Source: Phoenix dactylifera
Taxonomy: Eukaryota; Streptophyta; Magnoliopsida; Arecales; Arecaceae
Assembly (NCBI RefSeq): GCF_009389715.1
Contig: NC_052397.1
Location: 15,696,129 to 15,760,128 of the forward strand
DNA length: 64,000 nt
Direction of reading: 5' to 3'
In this document: positions 45,509 to 58,140 of the stretch, piece by piece
How the letters are laid out: each line of letters opens with the position of its first letter
Position numbering within the stretch: the first letter of the stretch is position 1
Notes under the pieces: generated by a model
Told to the model about the DNA's origin: nothing
The model's input: only the letters and a program-made list of their open reading frames with translations
The model's database searches: none
Made by a program: the position numbers and the translations under genes

Positions 45509-45842
45509 CCGAGACTATGCAAATAGTCCTGACAACTAGTGGCAATGTTTTTTCTGGCAAGCCAAAGAAGCAAATTTATGTCCAAATTTCCACCAATTTT
45601 ATCCCCGTAGGGATTTCTCTATCAAATCTGAAGAAATCATTGTGGTAATCGAAACGTCCATGTACAGCGAAACTTGCATCACGTAAAACCAACTAGAACT
45701 TGCCTTCTCAAACAAGACAAACAAGATAACGTTGGTTAATTTTATCTTTATCTTTATTATTTTTTCAACAATATTCACAATTTAAACTCTGAAACTTCTA
45801 CAAGCTAGTAGCGAAGGTGTGCCAACCCATGTAGTTTTACTA
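45509..45842. other. Intergenic, no gene seen
   Basis: AT-rich spacer up to the CACTA insertion. Confidence 0.5.
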
Positions 45843-46175
45843 CACTACAAAAAAATTGATTTTTCCCGACGTTTTTTACATCTTTTGCCGACGCTCGGTA
45901 AAGACCCACCCCACGAGCGTCCGACGTCGAGCAGGTGGGCGTGGGTCCGGTTTTTGCCGACGCTAAGAGAAAGCGTCGGCAAAAACATGGATTTGCCGAA
46001 AAACGGCTTTTCCGACGCTTTAAAGCGTCGGTAAAGCCCAATCCAGTTTGCGTTTTCGTCGAAAAACGGCTTTTCCGACGCTTTTAACGGCGATAAAGGC
46101 CAACGAGTTTTGCGTTTTCGCCGACGCTTTAAAGCGTCGGCAAATGTATTTTGGCCGACGCTTTAAAGCGTCGGG

Positions 46176-47430
46176 ATTGCTATTTTTTAAAAAAAATAAA
46201 AATACGAATGTAAATTATAAAGGTCAGTAGATATATTGGTATCTTCAAAAATGTCGAATGAATCTTGGTCTAAAGTACTAAGCATTGGCTCTAGAAAAGA
46301 ATTATTGCTCGAGTTTTAAAAAGTTACTTCAAGCCTTCAAGTGAAACATTTTTTTGAAATAATTCAGTTGAAATAGTAATTGCAGTTTACAGGTAGAGAA
46401 CACCAGAATTCCCCGGACCAAGAAGATGACACCGTGCTTAAGGTCGAGGAATACCTAGCAGTAGTGCAGTACGCAGGTTGCTATTCTGTTTAAGAACACC
46501 ATCATTCATCCAAGCCAGATGTAGTGAGCAATATAGCACTTTAAAACGCATGGTATGAATTTTGGGACGCCTTGAGACCCTGCAAGAAGGCTTACATCGC
46601 CTCCGGCTGGTTGATGGAAGTATTCATTATAGCAGATTCTCTGTACTTATATTGCCGGTGCACGGTGAAAGATCACATTGATTAACTCTGCTTAAATCCA
46701 TGGTGGAAATAATAATTGAATTGAGAATGAATGAACTATTAGTTGAATTCTGTCGAATTTCTATGAGAGACCTGCAAAGCAGAGCAAAACATTTCATACA
46801 TCTCCAAAAAAATCCTATTCACTTGTGATCTTGTGAGTTGCGGTTAGCATGCTAGTTTTGCACTTGAATTGACCTTTTGTGCCTGAATCTCATGAAACTA
46901 GTTTCAGAAGAACTTTAAATCATACATGCAGCAAACGAATATGCCCATAAGCTTTTGAGCTTGTTCATTTAGCTCCTTGAATCAGCTCATCAGCTTTGTG
47001 ATAATATACGCACAAATATACATAAGGCAACCAGCAAGCAAACTGGCTAATACTGTAGCACAAAACAACAAAACCTCCAGTCTGGAACCATCCTTATGAC
47101 AAGATACCACAGCTCCAGTTGAAAGGGCCATATTATAGAAGATCCAGAGAAGAATTTCCATGAACATATGATTGATTCATCCCTATTAATATCATGCATC
47201 CACCCTCATAGATTTATCCGTAGACTAGTACTTGCATTCAAACCTGTTAGCATCAAGATCATTAGCAAACTATCTGAGCTGAAATTCAAGGTGCATGAAA
47301 TGAGACGGTAGAGGTTTTAAATCAAGGTGCATGAAATTCAAGGTGCATGAAATTTTTGAACATGTCAATGGGCACTTAATGAGGTTGGAATGAAACAGAG
47401 ATGGCAGGACAGTAGGGAGTAGACACTGAC
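46176..47430. other. CACTA interior, unassigned
   Basis: No gene is recognised. A short minus frame at 46982-47167 is hydrophobic but matches nothing I know; it may be further captured DNA. Confidence 0.4.
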
Positions 47431-47880
47431 CTGTCCAGGTATGAAGTCATTGAGGATGATAGGAAGTCCCCTGATCAATGCCTCAGCAATTGTACCAGGC
47501 CCTGCCTACAAACACGAGAGCACATTGAAGCCATCTGAAAAAAAACTCCTTAGCAGACTGATCTGGACATCTAGGAAACCATGGTACCTTTGTTATGATA
47601 CAATCACAAGCACCCATCCATTTCTCCATCTGGGTCTCAAATCCTCTAATCTGACAACAAAGGCAATATTGAACAGCTCTCAACAAACAAAAGCTTAAAA
47701 TGTACCAACAATGCAGGCTTGTTAATTATTATCTCAGACCAGCTACACCACCTTCACAGGGACCCTCCACTTAATTGACTGCAATGTGGAACTCAGTATC
47801 TGGTTGCGGCCGCATACGGCAACAATCTGCCCTATAGGTTTGCCGAGCTCTTCATCAAACAGGGCTTCTCCTAAAGCCAT
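47431..47880 (-). pseudogene. MGD: Captured MGDG synthase fragment, three exons with introns
   Basis: Exons 47880-47752, 47650-47588 and 47505-47431 encode [22 protein letters not shown], then IRGFETQMEKWMGACDCIITK, then [19 protein letters not shown]. This is the glycosyltransferase C-terminal (UDP-galactose-binding) part of monogalactosyldiacylglycerol synthase, the plastid galactolipid enzyme. Splice sites are all canonical (AAG/GT, CAG, TAG), so genomic DNA was captured, not mRNA. The rest of the gene is absent. Confidence 0.85.
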
Positions 47881-48951
47881 TGCAGTCTTCTTGACTGGAT
47901 ATTAAACTATCCAGGAAGCACCTGCAATCACCAAGAAAGAGGATTAGGTATCAGAAAAAGAAAGAGGAGCGATTAGGTCATAATATGTACCTGAAAGGAT
48001 GAGAATGATGCAGAATATCAAACAGATACCGAGTAGTATACCATCCATCCCCGGCTTGCTGAAGCAGCTGCAAAATATGTACAGCAACATATTTTGCACA
48101 AAGCCTGATCAGCTCCTCAGCTAGTGGCATTAGAAGGGCAGTGCCGGAGAAATCTGCTAACTGAACAGGATTGTACAGCAACATACATCTAAAAGATAGC
48201 GTTAGATATTTTTCCAGTTGTCTTAATCATTGGTCATAAAAAGAAGGAAGAGAATAGATAGTAGGCCAGGAAAGAGGAATCTCTACAGGAGCAAAACCTT
48301 TGCTATTGAAGTTAAAAAAAAGAACCAGAAAATATGAGTGAACAAATTGAAAATATGTGGCTACAAGGGAGTAGATTCAAAACCTTTAAAAATGTAATAA
48401 ACCCTAATCCCAGCATACAATCCCCAATCTTGAACAAACAAAATAGAAGATATGAAATTTAGGTTCTCACAACCTGAGCAACCATCAATGCAAGATCCCC
48501 ACCCCAATCTTCCAAAGGTCTCAAAATTGTATTAACTGTGGGAGAGACAAAGAACAAATAATCTGAAGAAATTAATTATAGTAAAGACATTAGAAAAACC
48601 ATGAAAAAGCTGAATCTTTGAACAGAAACAAAAAGGAATTTCAAAGCAAAGAAGGGGAGAAAGAGGCTCAGATTCACCACTTAATCCAGCATTGAGTTAG
48701 AATTCAAGTCTCTGAAACTACAAGCCTAAGCGGCTGCATAAGTTGCCTGTAGAATGGTAGCAGCAGAACTTCCAAGATTGCCTTAGCCATTTCTACTTCG
48801 CAATGCAGCAAGACCCTTGCCTAGGAATCATCACAGTCCTCTTCATATAAACATAAAACAGGTGCCGCTTGCCCAATCTGGGGAACAAAAAATGAAGAAG
48901 AAAAGAAAAGAAAAGAAAGAAAGAGAAAAATATGCTAAGGAGGAAGAAGAA
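47881..48951. other. CACTA interior, unassigned
   Basis: The minus frame 47978-48184 (with LFDILHHSHPF) could be part of a third captured gene, but I do not recognise it. Confidence 0.35.
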
Positions 48952-49185
48952 GATGGCTGGGGTGCGGGCGGCGGCGAGGGCGCGGAGGCAGGGGAGGGCC
49001 TCGGCGATGCCGCCAGAGCAGTGCTCCATGTCGACGACCACGTAGTCGTAGCCGGCGAGGCCGGCGATCTCGGCGAGGGTCGGGGAGGAGCGCAGGAGGA
49101 AGAGGCCGTAGAGGGTCTCGCCGGCGACGAGGCGGGACTTGAGGATCCGCGGTTCGGGGGAGAGAGGGGCGAAGTCGGGATCCAA
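48952..49185 (-). pseudogene. Captured HpcH/HpaI aldolase 5' exon fragment
   Basis: From ATG at 49185 the frame gives LKSRLVAGETLYGLFLL, SSPTLAEIAGLAGYDYVVVDMEH and ALPCLRALAAARTPAI. This is the first part of the plant HpcH/HpaI (2-oxo-acid) aldolase family. It stops after about 78 residues and runs into purine-rich DNA. The sequence is GC-rich, unlike its surroundings, in keeping with capture of the 5' end of a host gene. Confidence 0.82.
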
Positions 49186-49861
49186 GGAGGCGGCGAAGAG
49201 GCGGGCGAAGACATCATCGCCGGAGCCTCTGCTTCTTGAATCTGGAGGGGGTTAGGGAGGGGGGTTGATGATGATGAGAAGGCACCGTTGATGGGTTAGA
49301 GAGAGAGAGAAGACGAGGAGGGCGAGAGAGATGTGGGTAATACTACTAGTTAAATAGAGAGAGGAGGGCGGTGGCCGGGAAATCGGAAACCCGGAGAGAG
49401 GAGGGAGGAGGGAGGAGGGAGGAGGGATGGTCAGAAGAGGGTTGGGATGGAGGTGCGGTGGCTTCCGACGACGCTTTTTAGCGTCGTCTTAGGTTCGAGA
49501 CTGCAATAACAAGCGTCGTCTTTTGCCGACGCTTTTTACGAGCAACGGTAAATTTTGACAATAGACCGAAACTTGCCGACGCTGGTAAAAAGCGTCGGCA
49601 AAAATGCGTCGGTAAAACCGACTTTTTCTGTAGTGCTAATAAGGCCACATTGACCAGAAAGCTAATGCAAGAGTAATCATCTATTGCTGAGAATTTTGAG
49701 GATGCATGCCATGATCTTGATCATGAGTAGAAAAGTATGGCCATTGAGTTACTATATAGATTATTCAAAAAATAAAAAATAAAAGCAGCATATTGACTTA
49801 AGAACATGTTTACTTAAAAGAAGTTGAACTGTAAGATAGAAATGAAAAAGAGCCACTCCCA

Positions 49862-50600
49862 CTCCACCTGCTTGGTTGAGGAGAGTCCCATTCCTATTTC
49901 GATTTTAGAGAAAAATGAAAATGTCTCAATTCCTTAAAATGCAATCCCTATTCTCTTCTAGTATTCAAATCTCATTCCGATTCCGAATCCAGTAACGAAC
50001 CAAAAGCTCCGAGAGATATAGCCATTCCGATTCTCATTCCAATCCATTCAGATTTTGTTTCCAATCTGATTATGGTTGCAAACCAAATAAGTCCTATATA
50101 TCTTGCTTAAATACTCTCTTTTCCCCATATGCTAAAAATGTCTTTAGCTTAGGGGTACAAAATTAAGACAGAAAATATATAACAAACTAAACCTCACCCA
50201 AAAAGGTTAGCTAGATAGTAATATGTAGATTTCATGGCCTTTTATAAGTGCCCAAGATCTACCAAATATATAGCTGATATGAGACCAAATACACATTCAT
50301 ATGATCCTCACATACTTTTCGGTTTAAGTCCTAGGATCTTCGCCAAAGAATTCAAATTCATTTACGAAAACCAGAAATCTAAGCACAGACACTACGATCT
50401 TTTCATTGTCGGCTCAAATAGACCTATATGGGCCATGGTACGGGTTTGCTCTGATATCATTTGTCATAATTTAGAAACTCATCAAAAATGGCTAGTCAAA
50501 AGATATTATTTGGATTATTTGCTCTTATATAAGTATCTAAAATCTATCCAATATATAGCTAATAGAGAATAAAATACACATACTTACAAATACTTACAAA
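49862..50600. repeat. Duplicated intergenic block, copy 1
   Basis: Matches 53970-54740 in the same orientation (GAGTCCCATTCCTATT through ATATATAGCTGATATGAGAC). It contains the dispersed repeat also seen near 11340. No gene. Confidence 0.75.
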
Positions 50601-50880
50601 ATGATTTAGAACAAAAAAATTGAAATAAAAAAAAGTAAGGAAAAAAATAGAAGACCCGGGGAGAATGGAGGAGGACATATCTAACTTTTCAGCCAAAATC
50701 TTGAGTATCACACCAAGCACTTGATAGCAGATCATAGTATTAAATTTAAGCATTGCAAAAGGCAGCAATACATTGAGATTAACCCAGAAAATTATTAACC
50801 CAAGCACTCCAAGATGAAGTGATTATGGGGGGGACAATTCCAACCAAGACTAGAAGAGGTAAAACACATCAAAATGCAAA

Positions 50881-51933
50881 TCACATTCCATTAGCTTCCA
50901 CGCCCGCACTAATCCCGAAGAACAGACCAGATCCCTCTAGCTTCTGCGTGGTTACCGCGTCCAACCTCCGAGCCATCTCCTCGCTCATGTGGTTCCTCCA
51001 GTCCCCTGCCTCTCCTTTCCTAAAGAATGAAGTAGTCTGCAGCGGCAGCTTCGTGTTGAACTTGTGCGGCATGCACCGGGCCAGTTTGCTCAGACTATCA
51101 AAACTACAGAGCCTTGTAATCTCCTCGACCACCCCTTCCTTCTCTTCCTCCGGCGAGAAAGGGCACCCCATGAACTCCGCCAGCTTCTTCGCACTCCCCT
51201 CCGGCTCCTCCAGCATCTCCTCGTACTTGAGGAAAAGCACCTTCTCAGGCCTCCTCAAGCTCTCCTCCCAGTAACCGCGAGCGTGCTCCCATATCGATCC
51301 GTAGGGGCTGACGCCATCGCAATACAAGTCGAAAGCTTTGCCGAATGGAATCGGCTCCACGGAGTCGGGCCTCATCTTGTCGTTGAAGTGCCACCGGGAG
51401 ACGAACACGTCCTTGGGTTCCCGGCAAACGTACAAGAATCGGCCGCCGGCTCCTTTCATGGAATCCGGTAGCAGAGGGTATGGCAAGTGGCTGCTAAGCA
51501 TCCTAGGGGAAGGCATGGCCTCTAATTTGGACGGCCTGCCGCCGGAGAAGAATCTCTCGATGAAGACCACGCAGTCGTGGGGGGTGGAGCGGAGGAGAGG
51601 GTGGTCCGCCATGGAGTAGCGGGTTCGGGTCATGATGGCAAAGGCTAGCGCTTTGAGCCAGGTAGTGCCGGACTTGGGGTAGCTCAGCACGAAGAGGTCG
51701 TCGGGGCGAGCCTGGAAGTTTTGTTGCATGGCCATGACGTCTGGAAGAGAGTGCTCGGGGATCCAGAAGTCTTGGTATTTCCGGAGGCGGATGGGTATCC
51801 AGTCTTGGTTTAGAGGCAGGGTTGAGATGAGATCATCGAACTCTTTCGGAGGTTTTGGAGCATCCTCTCGCTTTGCTTCCTCGGGCGCTAAGGCAAATCC
51901 GCTATTGGGAGTTACGGAAGAAGGCGTGGCCAT
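50881..51933 (-). CDS. Cytosolic sulfotransferase 2 (SOT family)
   Basis: One exon, 350 aa, starting at the ATG in ATGGCCACGCC context. PAPS loop PKSGTTWLKA, catalytic His in MLSSHLPYPLL, 3'-phosphate site VCREPKDVFVSRWHF (Glu replaces the usual Asp), dimer-type motif region KYEEMLEEPE and the C-terminal FFRKGEAGDWRNHMSEE are intact. No break is seen. It is closer to gene 3 than to gene 1. The region LARCMPHKFNTKLPLQT before the C-terminal loop differs from the LEVNK...G pattern of the other two. Substrate unknown. Confidence 0.93.
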   Translation of the reverse strand: MATPSSVTPNSGFALAPEEAKREDAPKPPKEFDDLISTLPLNQDWIPIRLRKYQDFWIPEHSLPDVMAMQQNFQARPDDLFVLSYPKSGTTWLKALAFAIMTRTRYSMADHPLLRSTPHDCVVFIERFFSGGRPSKLEAMPSPRMLSSHLPYPLLPDSMKGAGGRFLYVCREPKDVFVSRWHFNDKMRPDSVEPIPFGKAFDLYCDGVSPYGSIWEHARGYWEESLRRPEKVLFLKYEEMLEEPEGSAKKLAEFMGCPFSPEEEKEGVVEEITRLCSFDSLSKLARCMPHKFNTKLPLQTTSFFRKGEAGDWRNHMSEEMARRLDAVTTQKLEGSGLFFGISAGVEANGM

Positions 51934-52099
51934 GACCGAGCTCACGGGAAATGGAGGCTTGGTAGCCCTGGAAGGTACTCTATACTGTCGCAGGTAACCG
52001 CGGGAAGCGGGGCTCCTCCTGGACTTGTAGAGCCGAGCCCTATGCCTGGTTATTATTGGTGGTGACCCGCTTCACGGATTAATAAATATGATACCAAGA

Positions 52100-53261
52100 C
52101 TGATAAACTATATACCACGCGTAAGTCTAATGTGGATATTGGATCCATATTCCGCAAAATTTTGTAGCTTCATATCTACATTTGAACAGATACAAAAATT
52201 ATTTTGGAATTCTATTAGAATTGCATATTGAAACAGAAACAATTAAAAAAATATCCAATTCGAAATGCCTTCTATTTCCGAGGGTCATATCGGAACCAGT
52301 TGAACGGGTCCATACATGCTGAATTCATTCAGATGATGGATTTGACCTCTTTGTAACGAGAGCAGAAGAAACATGTCAGACTTAAGGATAAAAAAAAGAA
52401 GGCGGAAAACGAAATATATAATGGAACTACTTTAGTTGTCATCCATCATCATTATATGTAACATTTTTTGTTTGTTTTTTCGAAAGGTGGCATGTCCTTG
52501 TTGAACTTCGCGCACGAATCAACTGGTGGTTATTATATATATATATAGAGAGAGAGATGACAGAACAGCGATAGAGTGCCATCAATCATTCTAAAATGAA
52601 TGAAATGCAAAGTTCCAATATCACACGTTATTTCGATAGACGACTAAAAAAATTCGGATTGGAGAAAAAAAAATATTGCAAGTTGGGTTTGGTAAAGCCT
52701 ACCCGTTACAATAATATTTTACCCTTCCGAAAAATATATTTAATGGGAAAAGCCTAATAAACTAGAGAAGTAAAACATTCTTTTGCTTATCTTCAAAAGT
52801 CATGAGCCGCAGGACGAGCAGCCAAAAAAAACCCAAAAGATTTAGATAATATTTAAACATTACAAATTTTATAATTATTATTTTATCTACTCCTTAATTA
52901 AAAAGTTTTAGAATATTATAAAAGAATTGATTTTTTTTTTTTTTGTCGCTAAAAGGAGGAAGCTCAAAAAAAAATTGCAAGAGAAAATAAGAGATATAAA
53001 TTTTAACTTTAAGTGAGATTTTCTAATTCCACCATATGAAAGATTTTGTAGAATCTTCTATTACTATCGGAAACCAACTAATCCAAAATGTTACTTTGTA
53101 ATTTCAACCCGTGTCAGAGTACATCCAAATACATCCACAGTGAAAAAGCAGGAAACCTCAATATCAAGCAACAAAGAATTATAAAACTGCAATTATGAAA
53201 CATAATGTATATAAGATTAAGCATGCAAACAGTTCCCAAAGATGAATCGCTTGAGATACAT
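52100..53261. repeat. SOT upstream segment and pseudogene flank, copy 2
   Basis: 52128-52494 matches the block upstream of gene 1 and the one at 61735; 52560-53261 matches the downstream flank of the other degraded SOT copies. No gene. This copy has no large insertion and serves as an empty site for the 1.2-kb insert at 40173. Confidence 0.85.
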
Positions 53262-53966
53262 CACAGATTGCAATTGTATGTTATGAGCAGGGTATACGAC
53301 CAGTGGTGGCAGCAACCATCAGTCCCACGTCCAAGGGTCAAACCGGATCCCTTTAGCTTTTGCTCTATGAGATGGTCCAACTTTCGAGCCATCTCCAAAC
53401 TGATCATATGATTCCTTCAATCTCCCACCTCTTCTTTTCTGAAGAATGTTGCAAATGTTTGAGGGGTCACAGTAAGGTGATTCTAGCCTAATTCAGCCTT
53501 CGTCGCCTCCAGTTTGCTCAGCTTCTGAAAGCTACAGGACCTTATAATTTCCTCCACCACCCCTTCATTCTCTTCTCCTCGGGGGAGAAGGGACACCCCA
53601 ATTAAGAACTCCACCAACCTCTTCACGTTCGCCGCTGGCTTTTCCATCATATCCTCATACTTCAAGAACAACACCTTCTCAGGCCTCCTCAAGCTCTCCT
53701 CCTAGTACTCGAGAGCGTGGTCGCATACCGCTCCAAACAGAAAAGCACCTTTGCAGAACAACTCAAAGACCTTTGCAAATGGAACCGGGTTCGCCATCGC
53801 CAATATCATCTTGCTGTTGAAGTGCCACCAGGAGCTAGCACGTCCTTTGGATCCCGACATAGGCACACAATTTGGCAACTTGAGCCGTGGACCGAGCCTG
53901 GTTGCATGGTGTAACACAAGTGGGTTTGGAGGAACCTTGGGGAAGGCATGGCTTCTAATTGTTTAG
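53262..53966 (-). pseudogene. Sulfotransferase pseudogene 2, 5' truncated and frameshifted
   Basis: From 53966 the minus strand gives LEAMPSPRFLQTHL, then RDPKDVL-like sequence in a shifted frame, SWWHFNSKM, FAKVFELFCKGAFLFGA, RRPEKVLFLKYEDMMEKP, and C-terminal FFRKEEVGD followed by a TGA or TAG-type stop in place of Trp. At least three frame changes. The N-terminal third is missing. Confidence 0.87.
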
Positions 53967-53969
53967 TTG

Positions 53970-54740
53970 GGGTGAGTCCCATTCCTATTCCGATTTTAGA
54001 TAAGAATAGAAATGTCTCAATCTCTTAAAATCCAATCCCTACCCTCTCCTAGTATTCAAATTTCATTCTGATTCCGATTTCCGTCACGAACCAAAAGCTT
54101 CAAGGGATATAACCATTCTGATTCTCATTCCAATTCATTCAGATTTTGATTTTAATTCTGATTACGGTTGCAAACCAAATGTGTGCTATATATCTTGCTT
54201 AAATACTTTGTCGTTTCACCACCCGTTGAAAATGTCTTTAGCTTAGGGGTACAAAATTAAGAGAGAAAATATATAACAACCTAGGACCTCACCCAAAAAG
54301 GCTAGCTAGATGATAATATATAGATTCTATGGCTCTTTATAAGTACCCAAAATCTATCCAATATATAGCCGATATGAGACTAAATACATACTCATATGAT
54401 CCTCACATGCTTTTTCGATTTTTAAGTCCTTACATCCTCACTAGACAAATATTTCAAATTTATTTACAAAAACCACAAATCCAAGCTCAAACATCATGAT
54501 CTGCTCATGGTCAGCTCAAATAGACCCATGCTGCAGTGTCTCCTAACCCATATGAGCCATGGTCTGGGTTTGCTCTGATATTATTTGTCACAATGTAAAA
54601 ATTCATAAAAAAAACGGCTCGTCAAAAAGTATTATTTAAATTTTTTTGATCTTATATGAGTATTTAAGACCTATCCAGCCAATGTAGAATAAAACACACA
54701 TTTTACGAATACTCACAAAATAATTTAGAACAAAAAATAG
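53970..54740. repeat. Duplicated intergenic block, copy 2
   Basis: Partner of 49862-50600; no gene. Confidence 0.75.
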
Positions 54741-54859
54741 ATATAAATAAAAAAGTAAAAAAATAGAAAGCCCAAGGCAAGATAGATAACCCGAACAACA
54801 TCCTAGAAGTTCGCAAGGAGCACCCGAGAAAGCTGAAGAAAATGTTAAAAGACCTTAAA

Positions 54860-54976
54860 ATCAATTCTAATCATATCTATTTTACGAAATGAAGTTCCTA
54901 GTTGTTCCACTCGCTCGGGACTCCCTCCCCATTGGCACATCGTGGTCCGGCCCCTCGTGCTGTACCTTTTAATTTG
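54860..54976 (+). repeat. SOT promoter-proximal module, split by the foldback element
   Basis: CAATTCTAATCATATCTATT through CCTTTTAATTTG matches 63019-63201 (with a deletion) on the same strand. The 63-kb copy continues into AACATGTCACTCTC, which here is replaced by the foldback element. Confidence 0.8.
54968..54976. repeat. 9-bp target duplication half (TTTAATTTG)
   Basis: Directly abuts the left end of the foldback element. Its partner is not at the right end of the element but at 60596-60604 in reverse complement, next to the MITE. Confidence 0.85.
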
Positions 54977-57900
54977 GGGGAAATTAATCACCCACCCTCT
55001 TTTAGACCACGCTATAACAAAAAGTCCCCGTTGACCGGTCTTAAAATTTTTCGTCCATTATCTCTATTAAGTTTAATTCCCGGTCCTTCAGCCCTTTTTG
55101 TTTTTTCAAAAAATACCGAAAATGCCCCTACCCCTTTTGATCTCCCATTCCCAGAAGAAGAAGAAGAAACAGGGGCAGCCGCCACCGACCACGGCCCATC
55201 CCCGCCCGAGCTCCCTCCCGTGGCTGCCACCGGCGCCGTCTCGCTTCCTACCGAGCCCCATCCCGCGGCTCCGCCACCTCCCGTGCCCCTTCCCCTCCTA
55301 ATCATTCGATCTCAGCAGAAAAAGAAGAAGAAGAAGGCCCGGCCGCCGCCGACCATGGCGCGCCTCCGCCCGAGCTCCCTCCTGCGGCCGCGGCCGGCCC
55401 CTGCTCGCCCCCTCCCTAGCCCCCTCCTGCGGCCTCGCCCCCTCCCACGGCCCCCGCCCGAGCTCCCTCCCGCGGCCGCCGTCGGCCCCGGCTCGCCGTC
55501 GACGGCGGCCCCGCCCCCTCCAACGGCCGCCACGGCCCGGCCCCCTCCGGCGCCGCCGGCTCGCAGGAGGAGAAGAAAGAAGAAAGAAGAAGAAGGGAAG
55601 AAGAGAAGAAAAAGAAAAAAAAAAGAAAAGGAAAGAAAAAGAAAGAAAAAAAAGAAAAAAATTAAATAATTAAATAAATGCATAAATAAATAAATCAATA
55701 AATATAAATAAACAAATAAATAAAATAAATAAATAAATAATATATTCTAATAAAATAAAATAATTATAAATAAATAAATAAATAAAGAAAAAGGAAGAAA
55801 AGGAAAGAAAAAGAAAAAAGAAGAAAAGGAAAGGAAAAGAAAAAAGAAAAGAAGAAAAAAAAAAGAAAAGAAAAGAAAAAAAAAACAGAAGAAAAGGAAA
55901 GAAAAAGAAGAGAGGGAAAGAAAAAGAAAAAAAGGAAAGAAAAAGAAGAAAAGGAAAGAAGAAGAAAAAAAGAAAGAAAAAGAAGAAAAAGAAAGAAAAG
56001 AAAAAAAAGAAAAGAAAAAGGAAGAAAATGAAAGAAAAAGAAGAAAAAGGAAAGAAAGAAGAAAAAGAAAAGAAAAAGAAGAAAAGGATTATTTCTACAA
56101 AAAGCAGAAAACTCAGTTAAGTTCAGCATTCTGCTCTGTGCACACAATTTATTGTTTACTGCACACAGATATGTGTCATTTGCACACACTTATTGTTGTA
56201 AGCCTAGAGCATGGCACAAACTCAGTTAACCTGGAAACATACTTAATTAACGTTGGCACACACTAAATTTACCCCCGAACATACTTAATTAACGTTGGCA
56301 CACACTAAATTTACCCCCGAACACAGTTTTGTGCTTTTTGCACACAGTTTTCTGCTTTTTGCACACAGTTAATCGACTACTGCACACAGATATGTGCCAT
56401 GTGCACACAGTTAAGTTAAGCATTCTGCTCTGTGCACACAATTACCCGAACACAGTTTTATGCTTTTTGCACAGTTTTCTGCTTTTTGCACACAGTTTAT
56501 CGATTACTGCACAGAGATATGTGCCATGTGCACACAGTTAAGTTAAGCATTCTGCTCTGTGCACACAATTTATTGTTTACTGCACACAGATATGTGTCAT
56601 TTGCACACACTTATTGTTGTAAGCCTAGAGCATGGCACAAACTCAATTAACCTGGAAACATACTTAATTAACGTTGGCACACACTAAATTTACCCCCGAA
56701 CACAGTTTTGTGCTTTTTGCACACAGTTTTCTGCTTTTTGCACACAGTTAATCGACTACTGCACACAGATATGTGCCATGTGCACACAGTTAAGTTAAGC
56801 ATTCTGCTCCATGCACACAATTTCCCGAACACAGTTTTATGCTTTTTGCACACAGTTTTCTGCTTTTTGCACACAGTTTATCGATTACTGCACACAGATA
56901 TGTGCCATGTGCACACAGTTAAATTCAGCATTCTGCTCTGTGCACACAATTTATTGTTTACTGCACACAGATATGTGTCATTTGCACACACTTATTGTTG
57001 TAAGCCTAGAGCATGTAACCTGGAAACATACTTAATTAACGTTGGCACACACTAAATTTACCCCCGAACACAGTTTTGTGCTTTTTGCACACAGTTTTCT
57101 GCTTTTTGCACACAGTTAATCGACAATTTTTTTCTTTTCTTTTCTTTTTTTCTTTTTTCCTTTTCTTCTTTTTCTTTTCTTTTTTTCTTTTTCTTTCCTT
57201 TTTCCTCTTTTTCTTTCCTTTTTCTTCTTTTTTTCTTTTTCTTTCCTTCTTTTTTTTCTTTTATTTTTCTTTTTCTTTCCTTCTCTACACACAATTAAGT
57301 ATTCTGTGCACACACTTAAATCTTCTCTCAACACAGTTAAGTATTCTATACATCACACAGTTAAGTTAAATATTCTCTATACACAATTAAGTCTTATATG
57401 CACACATTTAAATTTTCTCTGCACACAGTTAAGTGTTCTACGCATCACACAGTTAAGTGTGTGCAGAGAAGACTTAATTGTGTACAGAGAACACTTAACT
57501 GTGTGATGCACACAGTTAAATGTTCTCTGTACACAATTAAGTATTCTCTGCACATACATGAATCTTCTTTTTCTTTCCTTTTCTTCTTTTTTTCTTTTCT
57601 TTTCTTTTCTTTTTTCTTTTTTTTTTTTTCTTTTTCTTTTTCTTTCCTTCTCTTCTTTTTCTTTCCTTTTTCTTCTTCTTTTTTTCTTTTCTTTTTTTCT
57701 TTTTTTCCTTTTCTTCTTTTTCTTTTCTTTTTCTTCTTTTTCTTTCCTTTCTTTCCTTTTTCTTCTTTTTCTTTCCTTTTCTTCCTTTTTCTTTTCTTTT
57801 TTTCTTTTTTTCCTTTTCTTCTTTTTCTTTCCTTTTTTTTCTTCTTCTTTCCTTTTCTTCTTTTTCTTTCCTTTTTTCTTTTTCTTTCCCTCTCTTCTTT

Positions 57901-58100
57901 CTCTTTCCTTTTTTCCCTTCTTTTTCTTTTTTTTCTCTTCTTCCTTTCTTCTTCTTTCTTCTCCTCCCGCAGGCCGGCGCCACCGGAGGCCGGGGGAGAG
58001 GGCCCGGCCATGGCGGCCGCAGAAGGGGGCCGCAGGAGAGGGCCCGGCCGTGGCGGCTTTATTTATTTATTTATAATTATTTTATTTTATTATAGAATAT

Positions 58101-58140
<40 letters not shown>

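Larger units (their letters stand above)
45843..49635. mobile_element. Non-autonomous CACTA (En/Spm) element carrying host gene pieces
   Basis: The left end reads CACTACAAAAAAATTG and the right end, reversed, CACTACAGAAAAAGTCGG. The flanks give a 3-bp target duplication CTA (45840-45842 and 49636-49638), as expected for CACTA. Both subterminal regions (45865-46175 and 49460-49625) are packed with copies of CCGACGCTTTAAAGCGTCGG and CCGACGCTTTTTA in both orientations, the usual transposase-binding landscape. No transposase is present. The interior holds fragments of two recognisable host genes, both on the minus strand. Confidence 0.93.

Noticed and set aside
54902-55669. 255-codon proline-rich open frame on the plus strand
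   Set aside because: It spans the foldback element boundary and arises from CCG-type repeats and a purine tract; the mirrored arm gives a similar frame on the other strand.
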